Source: RGEC01 sp044371405 (GTDB taxonomy: Bacteria; Bacteroidota; Bacteroidia; NS11-12g; UBA955). Taken from it: 23,454 nucleotides of DNA. The stretch covers positions 1 through 23,454 of the forward strand of contig JBILTS010000022.1 of assembly GCA_044371405.1 (NCBI GenBank). Direction: 5' to 3'. The notes under the pieces are model-generated. The model ran no database searches, was not told the origin of the DNA, and saw only the letters and a list, made by a program, of their open reading frames with translations. Positions 8,500 through 15,546 of this stretch are shown here, in pieces; within the stretch, counting starts at the first letter, position 1; each line of letters starts with the position of its first letter. Made by a program: the position numbers and the translations under genes.

Positions 8500-9078
8500 A
8501 TGAAACAAAAATTCACCTGCCTGATATTAGGCTGTATGCTCCTGTCATGCAAAGCACCTAAAGCCGCCACACCTGCCGGCGAGGCCCCAACAGCTAAAGC
8601 TGAAATTCCTGCCGAATCAAAACCCGTCATTTCCCGTTCGGTAGTTCCTGCAGAAAAACCGGCACCAAAACCTTCTAAAAACCTTGTATGGCTTGACTTT
8701 GAAAGTGGTTACAAAAAAGCCGTTGCAGAAAATAAAATTATTTTGGTTGATATGTACACCAACTGGTGCTACTGGTGCAAAGTAATGGACAGGGAAACCT
8801 ACACCGATTCGGCCGTTATTGCAGAAATCAACACACACTTCGTTCCGGTGAAAATGAATCCTGAAGTGGATGCTACTTTCCGTTTTGGTGATACCGTAAT
8901 GAACAATGCAGAACTCTTTCTTTGGCTTGGCCATGGAAAACAATTCGGTTTCCCAACCTCCTACTTCTGGCTACAACCCGCAAAATCAGCTGAACGCTAT
9001 TGCCTGGCGGGTTATCACGAACCGGCCGCATTCATGGAAATTCTCAACCAGATTAAAGCCAAAAAAGCCGCAAAATGA
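8500..9078 (+). CDS. Thioredoxin-fold lipoprotein (WCYWCK active site)
   Basis: A 192-residue exported thioredoxin-family protein. The N-terminus is a lipoprotein signal with lipobox LLSC (Cys17), followed by an Ala/Pro/Lys-rich linker (~18-60) and a thioredoxin-like domain (~62-190). The active-site CxxC is WCYWCK (Cys90, Cys93), and the cis-proline is in GFPTS (Pro152). The domain resembles the Thioredoxin_7/DUF255-like group rather than classical thioredoxin. A role in periplasmic disulfide reduction or maturation is likely but the client is unknown. It starts 1 base after nadC, and its end overlaps the start of rlmD by 4 bases (ATGA), so all three are probably one transcript. Confidence 0.85.
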   Translation: MKQKFTCLILGCMLLSCKAPKAATPAGEAPTAKAEIPAESKPVISRSVVPAEKPAPKPSKNLVWLDFESGYKKAVAENKIILVDMYTNWCYWCKVMDRETYTDSAVIAEINTHFVPVKMNPEVDATFRFGDTVMNNAELFLWLGHGKQFGFPTSYFWLQPAKSAERYCLAGYHEPAAFMEILNQIKAKKAAK

Positions 9079-10475
9079 GACGTAAATTTAAAAAACTGCG
9101 CCTCATAGAAAACCTGGAAATCCAGTCGGCTGTAGCAGAAGGTAATTGCATCGCAAGAACTGATAATCAGGTGGTGTTTGTGAAATTTGCCGCCCCCGGC
9201 GATGTGGCCGATGTGCAGGTGGTGGCCAAAAAGAAAAATTATCAGGAAGGACGGATCGTCAAGCTGCACAAGGCCTCAGACAAACGGGTTGAACCCTTTT
9301 GCAAACACTATCAAACCTGCGGTGGCTGTAAGTGGCAGCATCTGGACTATGCAGAGCAACTGGCTTTCAAGCAACAACAGGTAATTGATGCTTTTGAACG
9401 ATTGGCCGGGCTGACTGATTTTGAAGTACTGCCCATTTTCGGCGCACCGCAAACCCGTGAATACCGCAATAAGCTGGACCTCACCTTCAGCAACCGCGGC
9501 TGGATAACCACCTTCGACCCCACGGCCGATACCAGACCCAATGCACTGGGATTCCATATTCCCGGCAGGTTCGATAAAGTAATGGATATTGAGCGATGCC
9601 ACCTCATGACAAATTATGTCAATGACATACAACGGGGTGTGAAAGCATTTTGTGATCAACAGGGTTACACATTTTATGATTTAATCGCCCAGCAGGGCTT
9701 CATGCGCAACCTCATGCTACGCTGCAACCGCAAAGGTGAATGGATGGTGCTGGTGAGTTTCTTTGAGGATGATAGCGAAAAACGTATTGCCCTGCTGAAT
9801 TACATTCGCGACACGTTTGATAAGGTCACTTCGCTGGTATACGTCATCAACCCCAAGAAAAATGACACCCTACAGGACCTGGAAGTTCAGTGCTACCATG
9901 GCAATGACCACTTAATCGAAGAGCTGGGCGGCTTGCAATTTAAAATCAGGCCCCAGAGCTTTTTTCAAACCAACAGCGAACAGGCCGAAAACTTATATGC
10001 CATCACCAAAGATTTTGCAGGGCTCACCGGTAAAGAACTCGTATATGATTTATACACCGGTACCGGAAGCATTGCTCTGTATGTGGCAGACAAAGCCCGC
10101 GAGGTGGTGGGCATAGAATACGTGCCGGAAGCCATCATGGATGCGAAGGAAAATATGCAGATGAACGGCATGGGCCACCTGAAATTCTACGCTGGCGACA
10201 TGAAAGAAATATTAACCACTGATTTCATTGCCCAACATGGTAAACCCGATGTGCTCATAACCGATCCGCCCCGCGACGGCATGCACCCAGATGTGGTAAA
10301 ACGCATTCTGGAAGCAGAACCCCCGCGCATTGTATACGTAAGCTGCAATCCCGCCACCCAGGCCCGCGACGCAAAACTGCTGGACGAAAAATATAAACTC
10401 GTCAAGGTGCAGCCGGTGGACATGTTTCCGCACACCCAGCACGTGGAGAATGTAGGGCTTTGGGAGCTCCGCTAA
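9075..10475 (+). CDS. rlmD: 23S rRNA (uracil-5-)-methyltransferase, RumA/RlmD family
   Basis: SAM-dependent RNA methyltransferase of 466 residues that makes 5-methyluridine in rRNA. A TRAM-like RNA-binding segment (~10-65) is followed by the 4Fe-4S ligands Cys76, Cys82, Cys85 (CKHYQTCGGCKW) and Cys175 (ERCHLM). The Rossmann methyltransferase half has DLYTGTGSI (325-333, SAM binding), DPPRDG (397-402), the nucleophile Cys424 in YVSCNP, and general-base Glu458 in HVENV. All four cluster cysteines are present, supporting the RlmD/RumA side of the TrmA/RumA family. The exact target position (U1939 in E. coli) is inferred. Many Bacteroidota encode two paralogues, so the symbol is by family. Confidence 0.92.
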   Translation: MRRKFKKLRLIENLEIQSAVAEGNCIARTDNQVVFVKFAAPGDVADVQVVAKKKNYQEGRIVKLHKASDKRVEPFCKHYQTCGGCKWQHLDYAEQLAFKQQQVIDAFERLAGLTDFEVLPIFGAPQTREYRNKLDLTFSNRGWITTFDPTADTRPNALGFHIPGRFDKVMDIERCHLMTNYVNDIQRGVKAFCDQQGYTFYDLIAQQGFMRNLMLRCNRKGEWMVLVSFFEDDSEKRIALLNYIRDTFDKVTSLVYVINPKKNDTLQDLEVQCYHGNDHLIEELGGLQFKIRPQSFFQTNSEQAENLYAITKDFAGLTGKELVYDLYTGTGSIALYVADKAREVVGIEYVPEAIMDAKENMQMNGMGHLKFYAGDMKEILTTDFIAQHGKPDVLITDPPRDGMHPDVVKRILEAEPPRIVYVSCNPATQARDAKLLDEKYKLVKVQPVDMFPHTQHVENVGLWELR

Positions 10476-10526
10476 TTTTAAATTGTTCCATTTAGTTCTA
10501 ATTTATTAACTTCGGTTAATTTTTTT

Positions 10527-10543
10527 TGATAAAATAATTATCA
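10527..10543. repeat. Short inverted repeat upstream of the KilA-N gene
   Basis: TGATAA and TTATCA are separated by five bases, ending three bases before the ATG at 10547. It could be an operator. Because the surrounding gap (10476-10546) is very AT-rich, chance is possible. Nothing else is visible in that gap. Confidence 0.25.
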
Positions 10544-10546
10544 ACT

Positions 10547-11355
10547 ATGGCTAGAATGCTGGTTAATGACAGGGTTATAAATTTAATACAAATCAATGAA
10601 CAGGACTTTATTTCGCTTATACCGATATTGCAAAAGCAAAAATATATGATAGCAGTGCCGCTATTGCTAACTGGATGCGAAATAGAAATACCATAGAATT
10701 CCTGGGTATTTGGGAAACACTTTACAACCCCGAATTTAAACCCCTCGAATTCGAGGGGTTTAGAAAAGAGGCCGGATTAAATGCCTTTACAATGTCACCT
10801 CAAAAATGGATAAGTAAAACCAATGCAATGGGTTTCATCGTGAAACCCGGTAAGCATGGAGGAACATACGCTCATAAAGATATAGCTTTTAAGTTTGCAA
10901 GCTGGATTTCAGTTGAATTTGAATTATATATTATTAAAGAGTTTCAGCGTTTAAAAATAGAAGAGCAAAAACTAATTGGATGGTCTGTTAAGCGAGAATT
11001 GGCCAAAATTAATTATCAGATACATACAGATTCTGTTAAACGAAATCTTATTCCTAAAAAACTCACCCCCGCCGAAGCATCAGTCATATATGCAAGTGAA
11101 GCAGATGTGTTAAACATGGCTCTATTTGGCCTGACAGCAAAACAATGGCGCAAATCAAATCCTGAATTAAAAGGAAATATTCGCGATTATGCAACAATAA
11201 ATCAACTCATTTGTCTGGTGAATATAGAAAATCTGAATGCGCCACTCATTGATGAAAAAGTTAATCAGAAGGATCGTTTACTCAAACTGAATCAGGTCGC
11301 TATTCAACAAATGAGTATTCTGCTGGATTCGAAAAATAGAAAATATCTAAAGTAA
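10547..11355 (+). pseudogene. KilA-N domain gene with a 2-base frameshift near its start
   Basis: The KilA-N domain is a DNA-binding module of phage and mobile-element proteins. Translation from ATG 10547 gives MARMLVNDRVINLIQINEQDFISL and then leaves the family frame. From 10621 another frame continues exactly where the family should (TDIAKAKIYDSS, NWMRNR). Removing two bases (AT at 10619-10620) restores the expected ISLTDIAK and a 268-residue protein. The rest is well conserved: NAFTMSPQKWI, GGTYAHKDIAFKFASWIS and IIKEFQRLK, then a C-terminal region with LTPAEASVIYASEAD. An unbroken reading frame from ATG 10675 would give 226 residues lacking the start of the domain. The gene is AT-rich compared with its neighbours and probably acquired. 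It may be a pseudogene, a sequencing error or a recoded gene. Confidence 0.75.
10738..10761. repeat. Perfect 24-bp palindrome inside the KilA-N coding sequence
   Basis: The 12-base arm AAACCCCTCGAA is followed directly by its reverse complement, with no spacer. It is in frame and encodes KPLEFEGF as four codons followed by their mirror-image reverse complements. It includes codons (CCC, CTC, GGG) unlike the AT-rich rest of the gene. Confidence 0.85.
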
Positions 11356-11420
11356 AAAGTTCCTTACACCTCCTTTGTATATAAATGTTAACTTTTAAAG
11401 TCTTACCCAGAAAATAAGTT

Positions 11421-11428
11421 TAAATTTG
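11421..11428 (+). promoter_or_regulatory. Putative -7 element (TAAATTTG)
   Basis: Exact match to the Bacteroidetes -7 consensus TAnnTTTG, 25 bases before the ATG at 11454. No convincing -33 element is seen. Confidence 0.4.
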
Positions 11429-11453
11429 ACCTAAAAACATACATTCAATTTAT

Positions 11454-11942
11454 ATGAAAAAAACAACGTTTTTCCTCATCCCCGCTGCCATCTTATCGGT
11501 AGCAGCGCTCCTCTACTCATTTGGCCCCAGTGAATCAAAAGCCAAAACCAACCAGGTTGAATTTACTTCTTTCACAGTGGTGGAATCCATCGTTCCCAAT
11601 GGTTTTGGGAGGTCACGCATTATCTATGCCCTTGAGCAAAGAGATTACAAAGCATTCACCTCTGTAAGATCTGAAGAAGATAATGACAGAAATTCTGCAG
11701 ACCGCAGTGACATTCGGGTAAAGAATTTTGAAGAAACAAAACTGCTCAATTTTTTTAACCTGGGTGGTATTCGTTTCCAAAACATTGCAGCAAATGATGC
11801 CGTAGTTAACAGCAAGGTAAATACCATGCTTAATGAAGGATGGGAACTCGTCAATATCGTTGCAGGTGTTGAATCTGTTGGCGGCGATAAGGATAATAAC
11901 GGTATCTTTATTACCCGTTTTTATTTTAAAAGAGCCAAGTAA
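11454..11942 (+). CDS. Small exported protein, DUF4177-like ending
   Basis: Protein of 162 residues with an N-terminal signal peptide or anchor (KKTTFFLIPAAILSVAALLYSF, ~2-23). The mature part has no catalytic motif. Its C-terminal half contains LNEGWELVNIVAGVES followed by a beta-strand ending FITRFYFKR, which resembles the small DUF4177-type fold whose hallmark is an 'EGWELV' turn. This is pattern resemblance only. A middle segment is rich in charged residues (RSEEDNDRNSADRSDIR). It is monocistronic: its own putative promoter lies upstream and a strong hairpin terminator follows. The function is unknown. Confidence 0.7.
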   Translation: MKKTTFFLIPAAILSVAALLYSFGPSESKAKTNQVEFTSFTVVESIVPNGFGRSRIIYALEQRDYKAFTSVRSEEDNDRNSADRSDIRVKNFEETKLLNFFNLGGIRFQNIAANDAVVNSKVNTMLNEGWELVNIVAGVESVGGDKDNNGIFITRFYFKRAK

Positions 11943-11964
11943 TTCAGTAATTTACATTCATAAG

Positions 11965-11991
11965 AACCTGTCAGAAACGACAGGTTTTTTT
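11965..11991 (+). terminator. Rho-independent terminator
   Basis: A perfect 8-bp stem, AACCTGTC (11965-11972) with GACAGGTT (11979-11986), has a six-base loop and is followed by a run of T. It terminates the small exported protein gene. In the other direction the T-run is poor, so it is mainly a plus-strand terminator. Confidence 0.85.
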
Positions 11992-12005
11992 ATTTACAGC
12001 TACCA

Positions 12006-12398
12006 CTACAATGAATAAATCAACAGCGCGAATGTGGCCATAATCAAATACGGCATAATACCGGAAGCCCCTGCATAATCGCGCGCAATGCGCTGCCCTG
12101 CCAGCAAACCGATGAGGGTAATCACAGATAGTAAAAATGTATAATAACCCATTGTATCATTTCCTTCGGCGAACATCATATACATTCCGGCTATCGCCAA
12201 AGAGCCCGTTATTAATTCTGTGATCAATAATAAGTAAAATAACAGCCCCGACAGCGGTTTCAAAAATGTGCGGGCAAACACCGCATGGATATAGTTTTTA
12301 TTCTCTTCATGCTTGAAAACCTTATCCAGTCCCGATTGTAAAAAAATCACCGCCGGAAACAACAGCAACAGACATTTATAAACTAGCATTTTATCCAT
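12006..12398 (-). CDS. DoxX-like four-helix membrane protein
   Basis: A 130-residue integral inner-membrane protein with four hydrophobic segments (about residues 5-22, 48-72, 84-102 and 112-130). The order, the short charged loop after helix 1 (SGLDKVFKHEENKNYI) and the size fit the DoxX/DoxD-like family. Members have been linked to quinone or thiosulfate oxidoreductase complexes and oxidative-stress responses, but no active residue can be read here. It is convergent with the upstream exported protein and divergent from the RluA-family gene. A second ATG at 12389 is also possible. Confidence 0.65.
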   Translation of the reverse strand: MDKMLVYKCLLLLFPAVIFLQSGLDKVFKHEENKNYIHAVFARTFLKPLSGLLFYLLLITELITGSLAIAGMYMMFAEGNDTMGYYTFLLSVITLIGLLAGQRIARDYAGASGIMPYLIMATFALLIYSL

Positions 12399-12460
12399 GC
12401 ATGCAATATAGCAACAAAAGCGAATATGTGGTTTTTACACCCGTTCAGCCATAATGACCG

Positions 12461-12468
12461 TAACTTCG
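12461..12468 (+). promoter_or_regulatory. Putative -7 element immediately before a GTG start
   Basis: TAACTTCG matches TAnnTTTG at seven of eight positions and ends four bases before the GTG at 12473. Transcription would begin at or next to the start codon, giving leaderless or near-leaderless mRNA. Confidence 0.3.
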
Positions 12469-12472
12469 CAGC

Positions 12473-13486
12473 GTGGAAGAAGAAATCCTGAACGACGACG
12501 CTGCCCTTTTTGAGCATTACCACTTTGTGGCCGACCCGGGTCAGGAACACATGCGTATTGACAAATGGCTGATGAACAAGCTTCAGAACGCCAGCCGAAC
12601 CAAGGTGCAGGCCGCCGCCGAAGCAGGTTGTATTCAGGTGAATGGCAAGCCCATCAAAAGCAACTACAAAATCAAACCCGGCGATGACGTGCGCATCCTG
12701 CTTCCCGAACCACCCCGTGATACAGAAATTTATCCCGAGAACATTCCCCTGGATATCATTTACGAAGATGACCACCTGCTCATCGTAAACAAACCTGCAG
12801 GCATGGTGGTACATCCGGGTTGCAACAACTACAGCGGCACACTGGTAAATGCCCTTGCCTATCATGCCGGCACTTTGCCCCAAAAAGATACCTCACACCG
12901 CCCGGGACTGGTGCACCGCATAGACAAAGACACCAGTGGCCTGCTCGTGGTGGGCAAGAATGAATTTGCCCTGAGTCACCTGGCCAATCAGTTTTTTCAC
13001 CATACCATCCACCGCCGCTACCTGGCTTTGGTTTGGGGCGAATTTGAACAACCCGAAGGCACCATACGCGGATACATGGCACGCGACCCGGCCGACCGCA
13101 GGCGCAGCAAGCATTTCGAAAACGAAGAAGACGGCAAAATCGCCATCACCCACTACCGAACCCTCGAAAACTTCTATTTTTCATCGCTGGTTGAATGCCG
13201 CCTGGAAACAGGCAGAACCCACCAAATTCGCGCCCACATGACTTCTCAGGGACATCCCATTTTCAGCGATGAAATGTATGGTGGAAGGCAAGTCCGCAAA
13301 GGTTCTGCATTGCCCAAGTTCAAGCAGTTCATCGAAAATGCCTTTGACATGATGCCACGTCAGGCGCTGCATGCCGCTGAACTGGGATTCATTCATCCCG
13401 TTACCGGAAAAGAAATGCATTTTACCGCTCCACTGCCTGAAGATTTCAGCAGTGTGCTGGAAAAAATAAGGCGTTACCTGGCTTAA
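12473..13486 (+). CDS. RluA-family 23S rRNA pseudouridine synthase
   Basis: Converts uridine to pseudouridine in rRNA. Of its 337 residues, an S4 RNA-binding domain spans ~26-85 (MRIDKWLMNKL ... GKPIKSNYKIKPGD) and the catalytic domain ~95-335. The signature HRIDKDTSGLLV (148-159) carries the catalytic Asp151; ETGRTHQIRAH and the C-terminal LHAAELGFIHP are also typical. Domain order and length fit RluD best (U1911/1915/1917), but RluC-like specificity cannot be excluded. The start is GTG at 12473: it keeps the acidic lead MEEEILNDDAALFEHYHFVAD common in Bacteroidota relatives, whereas the first ATG (12551) would begin at the edge of the S4 domain. The gene meets the minus-strand thioredoxin-like gene tail to tail with a 4-base overlap. 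Confidence 0.93.
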   Translation: MEEEILNDDAALFEHYHFVADPGQEHMRIDKWLMNKLQNASRTKVQAAAEAGCIQVNGKPIKSNYKIKPGDDVRILLPEPPRDTEIYPENIPLDIIYEDDHLLIVNKPAGMVVHPGCNNYSGTLVNALAYHAGTLPQKDTSHRPGLVHRIDKDTSGLLVVGKNEFALSHLANQFFHHTIHRRYLALVWGEFEQPEGTIRGYMARDPADRRRSKHFENEEDGKIAITHYRTLENFYFSSLVECRLETGRTHQIRAHMTSQGHPIFSDEMYGGRQVRKGSALPKFKQFIENAFDMMPRQALHAAELGFIHPVTGKEMHFTAPLPEDFSSVLEKIRRYLA

Positions 13487-14076
13487 GCCAATGATTTTAG
13501 CCAATCGGCCAGTTCGCGCTGCGTAGAAAGCGTTTTGTCTTTGGCATACCAGCCATGCAACAACTCGGCCTGCTGTTCGTAGGGCATTTCCTCTTTCAGC
13601 CAGCCCATGCGAAGTTCCTGCAAGGCCACTGGGCGCGGGCCCCATTTTTCACCGAGCACATTGCCATTGGCATCCAGTGCAATAAACACGGGAATGCTAC
13701 GGCCTCCGTTGGTTAGGAACATATCGATGAGCGAAGTATCCGTATCGCGCAGCACATAGCGGGTTTGCAGTCCCAGCGCCTGAAACATGAGCTCGGCGGG
13801 CGGACAAACCTGAGCGGCATCGCCACACCAGCCCTCGGCAATTACCAGTATTTTTAAACCATGGGGAAGATTTTTCAGCGAATCCAGAATTCCGGCATCA
13901 AGTTCGGTGCGGGTTTCCAGCCTGCGCATCCGCGCCTGGTTCAGTTTCGCGTATTCCAGCATGGCCGGGCTGTTGTCAGCACTGGTGGTTTTGCCTTCCA
14001 GCAGTAAATCGTCAATCTGTTTGCGGTAAGATGCCCAGGACATTCCGGCATCCCAGTAGTTTTGTAAATTTTGCAT
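13483..14076 (-). CDS. Thioredoxin-like protein with WCGD in place of CxxC
   Basis: Cytoplasmic protein of 197 residues with a thioredoxin-fold domain (~65-160). The usual WCGPC is replaced by GWCGDAAQ (Cys84, then Gly-Asp-Ala), so only the first active-site cysteine remains; cis-proline Pro129 is kept (SIPVF). This subgroup is seen widely in Bacteroidota and Firmicutes, with no established reaction known to me. The start at 14076 is preferred over an in-frame ATG at 14160, which would overlap the oxidoreductase gene by 80 bases. It begins four bases after that gene's stop, so the two form an operon. One possibility is that the upstream flavin/iron-sulfur enzyme supplies it with electrons, but this is speculative. 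Confidence 0.85.
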   Translation of the reverse strand: MQNLQNYWDAGMSWASYRKQIDDLLLEGKTTSADNSPAMLEYAKLNQARMRRLETRTELDAGILDSLKNLPHGLKILVIAEGWCGDAAQVCPPAELMFQALGLQTRYVLRDTDTSLIDMFLTNGGRSIPVFIALDANGNVLGEKWGPRPVALQELRMGWLKEEMPYEQQAELLHGWYAKDKTLSTQRELADWLKSLA

Positions 14077-14080
14077 AAAA

Positions 14081-15157
14081 TTACTCGAAAGACAACTCAA
14101 TCTCGCCACTGCGTGGAACCGCCTGGCAGGTGAGCACATAGCCCTTTTCAATTTCATCATCGGTCAATCCTTCGCGCTCCAGCATGTGCAGTTGGCCTTT
14201 GGTAACCTTGGCCCTGCAGGTGGTGCAAACGCCCACGGTGCAGCTGTACGGCGGATCAATGCCGTTTTTCATGCAAGCCTTGAGGATGGTGGTATTTTCA
14301 TCGCAGGTTATTTGTTGCGATTTTCCGTAAACATGTACCGTAACATTGGCAGTTCCTGCAAATGAGGATGCTTCTGCCTCCTGCTCTGTTTTGGGCTCTG
14401 AAGAGGTTGGTGCCGAGAAGTATTCGGTAAACACGTTGCCTGCAGCCACACCGGCCTTGGACAGGCCTTTTTTCACCACATCCATCATCGGTCCCGGACC
14501 GCAGATATAATATTTGAAATCGGCATAAGAGCCGCCAATCTTGGATTGCAGCACGTTCACCACCTTGTCTTCGCTGAGATGGCCTTTCATGCCAAACCAG
14601 GTAAGTGGAGCCTGATCGTAGCTGTGAATGACCTTGAAACGGCCTGAATATTGCTTTTCCATGTCGGCCAGGGCCTGCTTGAAAATAACGCTGTCAGGGT
14701 TGCGATTGGCATAAACCAGCGTAACCTGACTGCCGGCCTCGTGCATGAGCACGGCCTTGGAAATGCCCATCATGGGCGTAATCCCGCTGCCACCGGCAAA
14801 TAGCACGTAGTGCGTACTGCGGCCCGCATCGGGAATGACAGTAAACTTACCCATGGGAGCCATTACCTGCAGCACATCGCCTTCTTTTACTGAGGTATTC
14901 ATGTAACTGCTCATGCGGCCCTGATCCACGCGCTTGATGGTAACGGCAGGGTGTGCATCGGCGGGTGCATAGGTGCACAGCGAGTAGCTTCTGCGTACTT
15001 TTTCGCCGTTGATTTCTGCCTCAAAAGTGAGGTACTGCCCGGCAGTATATGAAAATGTTTCGGTGAGCGAAACGGGAATATCCAGGTGAAGGGTTACCGC
15101 ATCGGCGGTTTCTCTTACCACTTTATGTACGGCTATACCGTGAAATCCTTCTGACAT
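14081..15157 (-). CDS. Ferredoxin-NAD(P)H oxidoreductase with C-terminal 2Fe-2S domain (PaaE-like)
   Basis: A 358-residue flavin/iron-sulfur electron-transfer protein. Residues ~5-108 are the FAD-binding FNR barrel with RRSYS at 55-59. Residues ~115-245 are the NAD(P) domain with GGSGITP (122-128) and CGPGPMM (219-225). After a Glu/Ser-rich linker (~250-268), residues ~270-358 form a plant-type ferredoxin with Cys306, Cys311, Cys314 and Cys344 (C-x4-C-x2-C-x29-C). The architecture equals PaaE, the reductase of phenylacetyl-CoA epoxidase, but no paaABCD genes are nearby. It could equally serve another oxygenase or hybrid-cluster protein. I chose ATG 15157 over 15178 because the alignment-like start MSEGFHGIAV follows it and a putative -7 element sits between the two. 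Confidence 0.88.
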   Translation of the reverse strand: MSEGFHGIAVHKVVRETADAVTLHLDIPVSLTETFSYTAGQYLTFEAEINGEKVRRSYSLCTYAPADAHPAVTIKRVDQGRMSSYMNTSVKEGDVLQVMAPMGKFTVIPDAGRSTHYVLFAGGSGITPMMGISKAVLMHEAGSQVTLVYANRNPDSVIFKQALADMEKQYSGRFKVIHSYDQAPLTWFGMKGHLSEDKVVNVLQSKIGGSYADFKYYICGPGPMMDVVKKGLSKAGVAAGNVFTEYFSAPTSSEPKTEQEAEASSFAGTANVTVHVYGKSQQITCDENTTILKACMKNGIDPPYSCTVGVCTTCRAKVTKGQLHMLEREGLTDDEIEKGYVLTCQAVPRSGEIELSFE

Positions 15158-15164
15158 GAGGTTG

Positions 15165-15172
15165 CAAAAATA
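15165..15172 (-). promoter_or_regulatory. Putative -7 element (TATTTTTG)
   Basis: The minus strand gives an exact match to TAnnTTTG, seven bases before the ATG at 15157. It supports that start over the ATG at 15178 and implies a very short leader. Confidence 0.4.
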
Positions 15173-15264
15173 AGGCAAATATTAGTTGACAGTTTACTGT
15201 GGATAGTCAAGAGTTCTTTGAGATATCCCAAGGAAATTAACAGTTTGTTGGTTTAATTGTTTAT

Positions 15265-15339
15265 TGGTCTGGTCTGCTGGTCCTTTTTTCCCGTGGTTGG
15301 TCTTTGCGCAGCGAGAATGGTCTGACCTGCTGGTCCTTT
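15265..15339 (+). repeat. 22-bp direct repeat, two copies
   Basis: TGGTCTGGTCTGCTGGTCCT (start of copy 1, 15265-15286) and TGGTCTGACCTGCTGGTCCT (start of copy 2, 15318-15339) differ at two positions and both continue with TT. The copies start 53 bases apart, inside the gene-free stretch 15158-15546. The function is unknown; this may be debris of a mobile or non-coding element. Confidence 0.7.
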
Positions 15340-15390
15340 CAACGACATTCCGGGCAAATTATAAATGGATAGATCCGTTACAGGGTTTTC

Positions 15391-15430
15391 CCCCGCATAG
15401 CCCACGGTTTAAACCGAGGGCTATGCGGGG
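15391..15430. repeat. REP-like 40-bp imperfect palindrome
   Basis: Arms CCCCGCATAGCCC (15391-15403) and GGGCTATGCGGGG (15418-15430) pair perfectly over 13 bp. After one A-A mismatch, the inner CGGTTT/AAACCG adds six more pairs meeting at GTTTAAAC. Its size and GC-rich stem fit a REP (repetitive extragenic palindrome) of the type mobilised by TnpA_REP/RAYT transposases. No transposase is in the window, and no second copy. It lies in the 389-base gene-free stretch 15158-15546, which otherwise shows only the direct repeat at 15265-15339. With no T-run after it, it is not an obvious terminator. Confidence 0.7.
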
Positions 15431-15546
15431 TCTGTTAAACACCCCCTTTGTCACAAAACCGTCTTTTAATTGTCATTAATTAGCGCTCTTATTTGTTTTT
15501 GTCGAATTTTTCTATTATTTTCGTTATATGTAAATCCGAAAAAACC

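Noticed and set aside
12383..12883. 166-residue minus-strand open frame over the start of the RluA-family gene
   Set aside because: It opposes a well-conserved S4/pseudouridine synthase coding region and has no recognisable domain.
14077..14160. Longer start for the thioredoxin-like gene at 14160
   Set aside because: It would overlap the oxidoreductase by 80 bases and adds a Cys/Arg-rich leader that lacks family character.
15391..15430. CRISPR repeat or rho-independent terminator as explanation of the palindrome
   Set aside because: There is only one copy and no spacer pattern, no T-run follows, and the flanking genes point away from each other.
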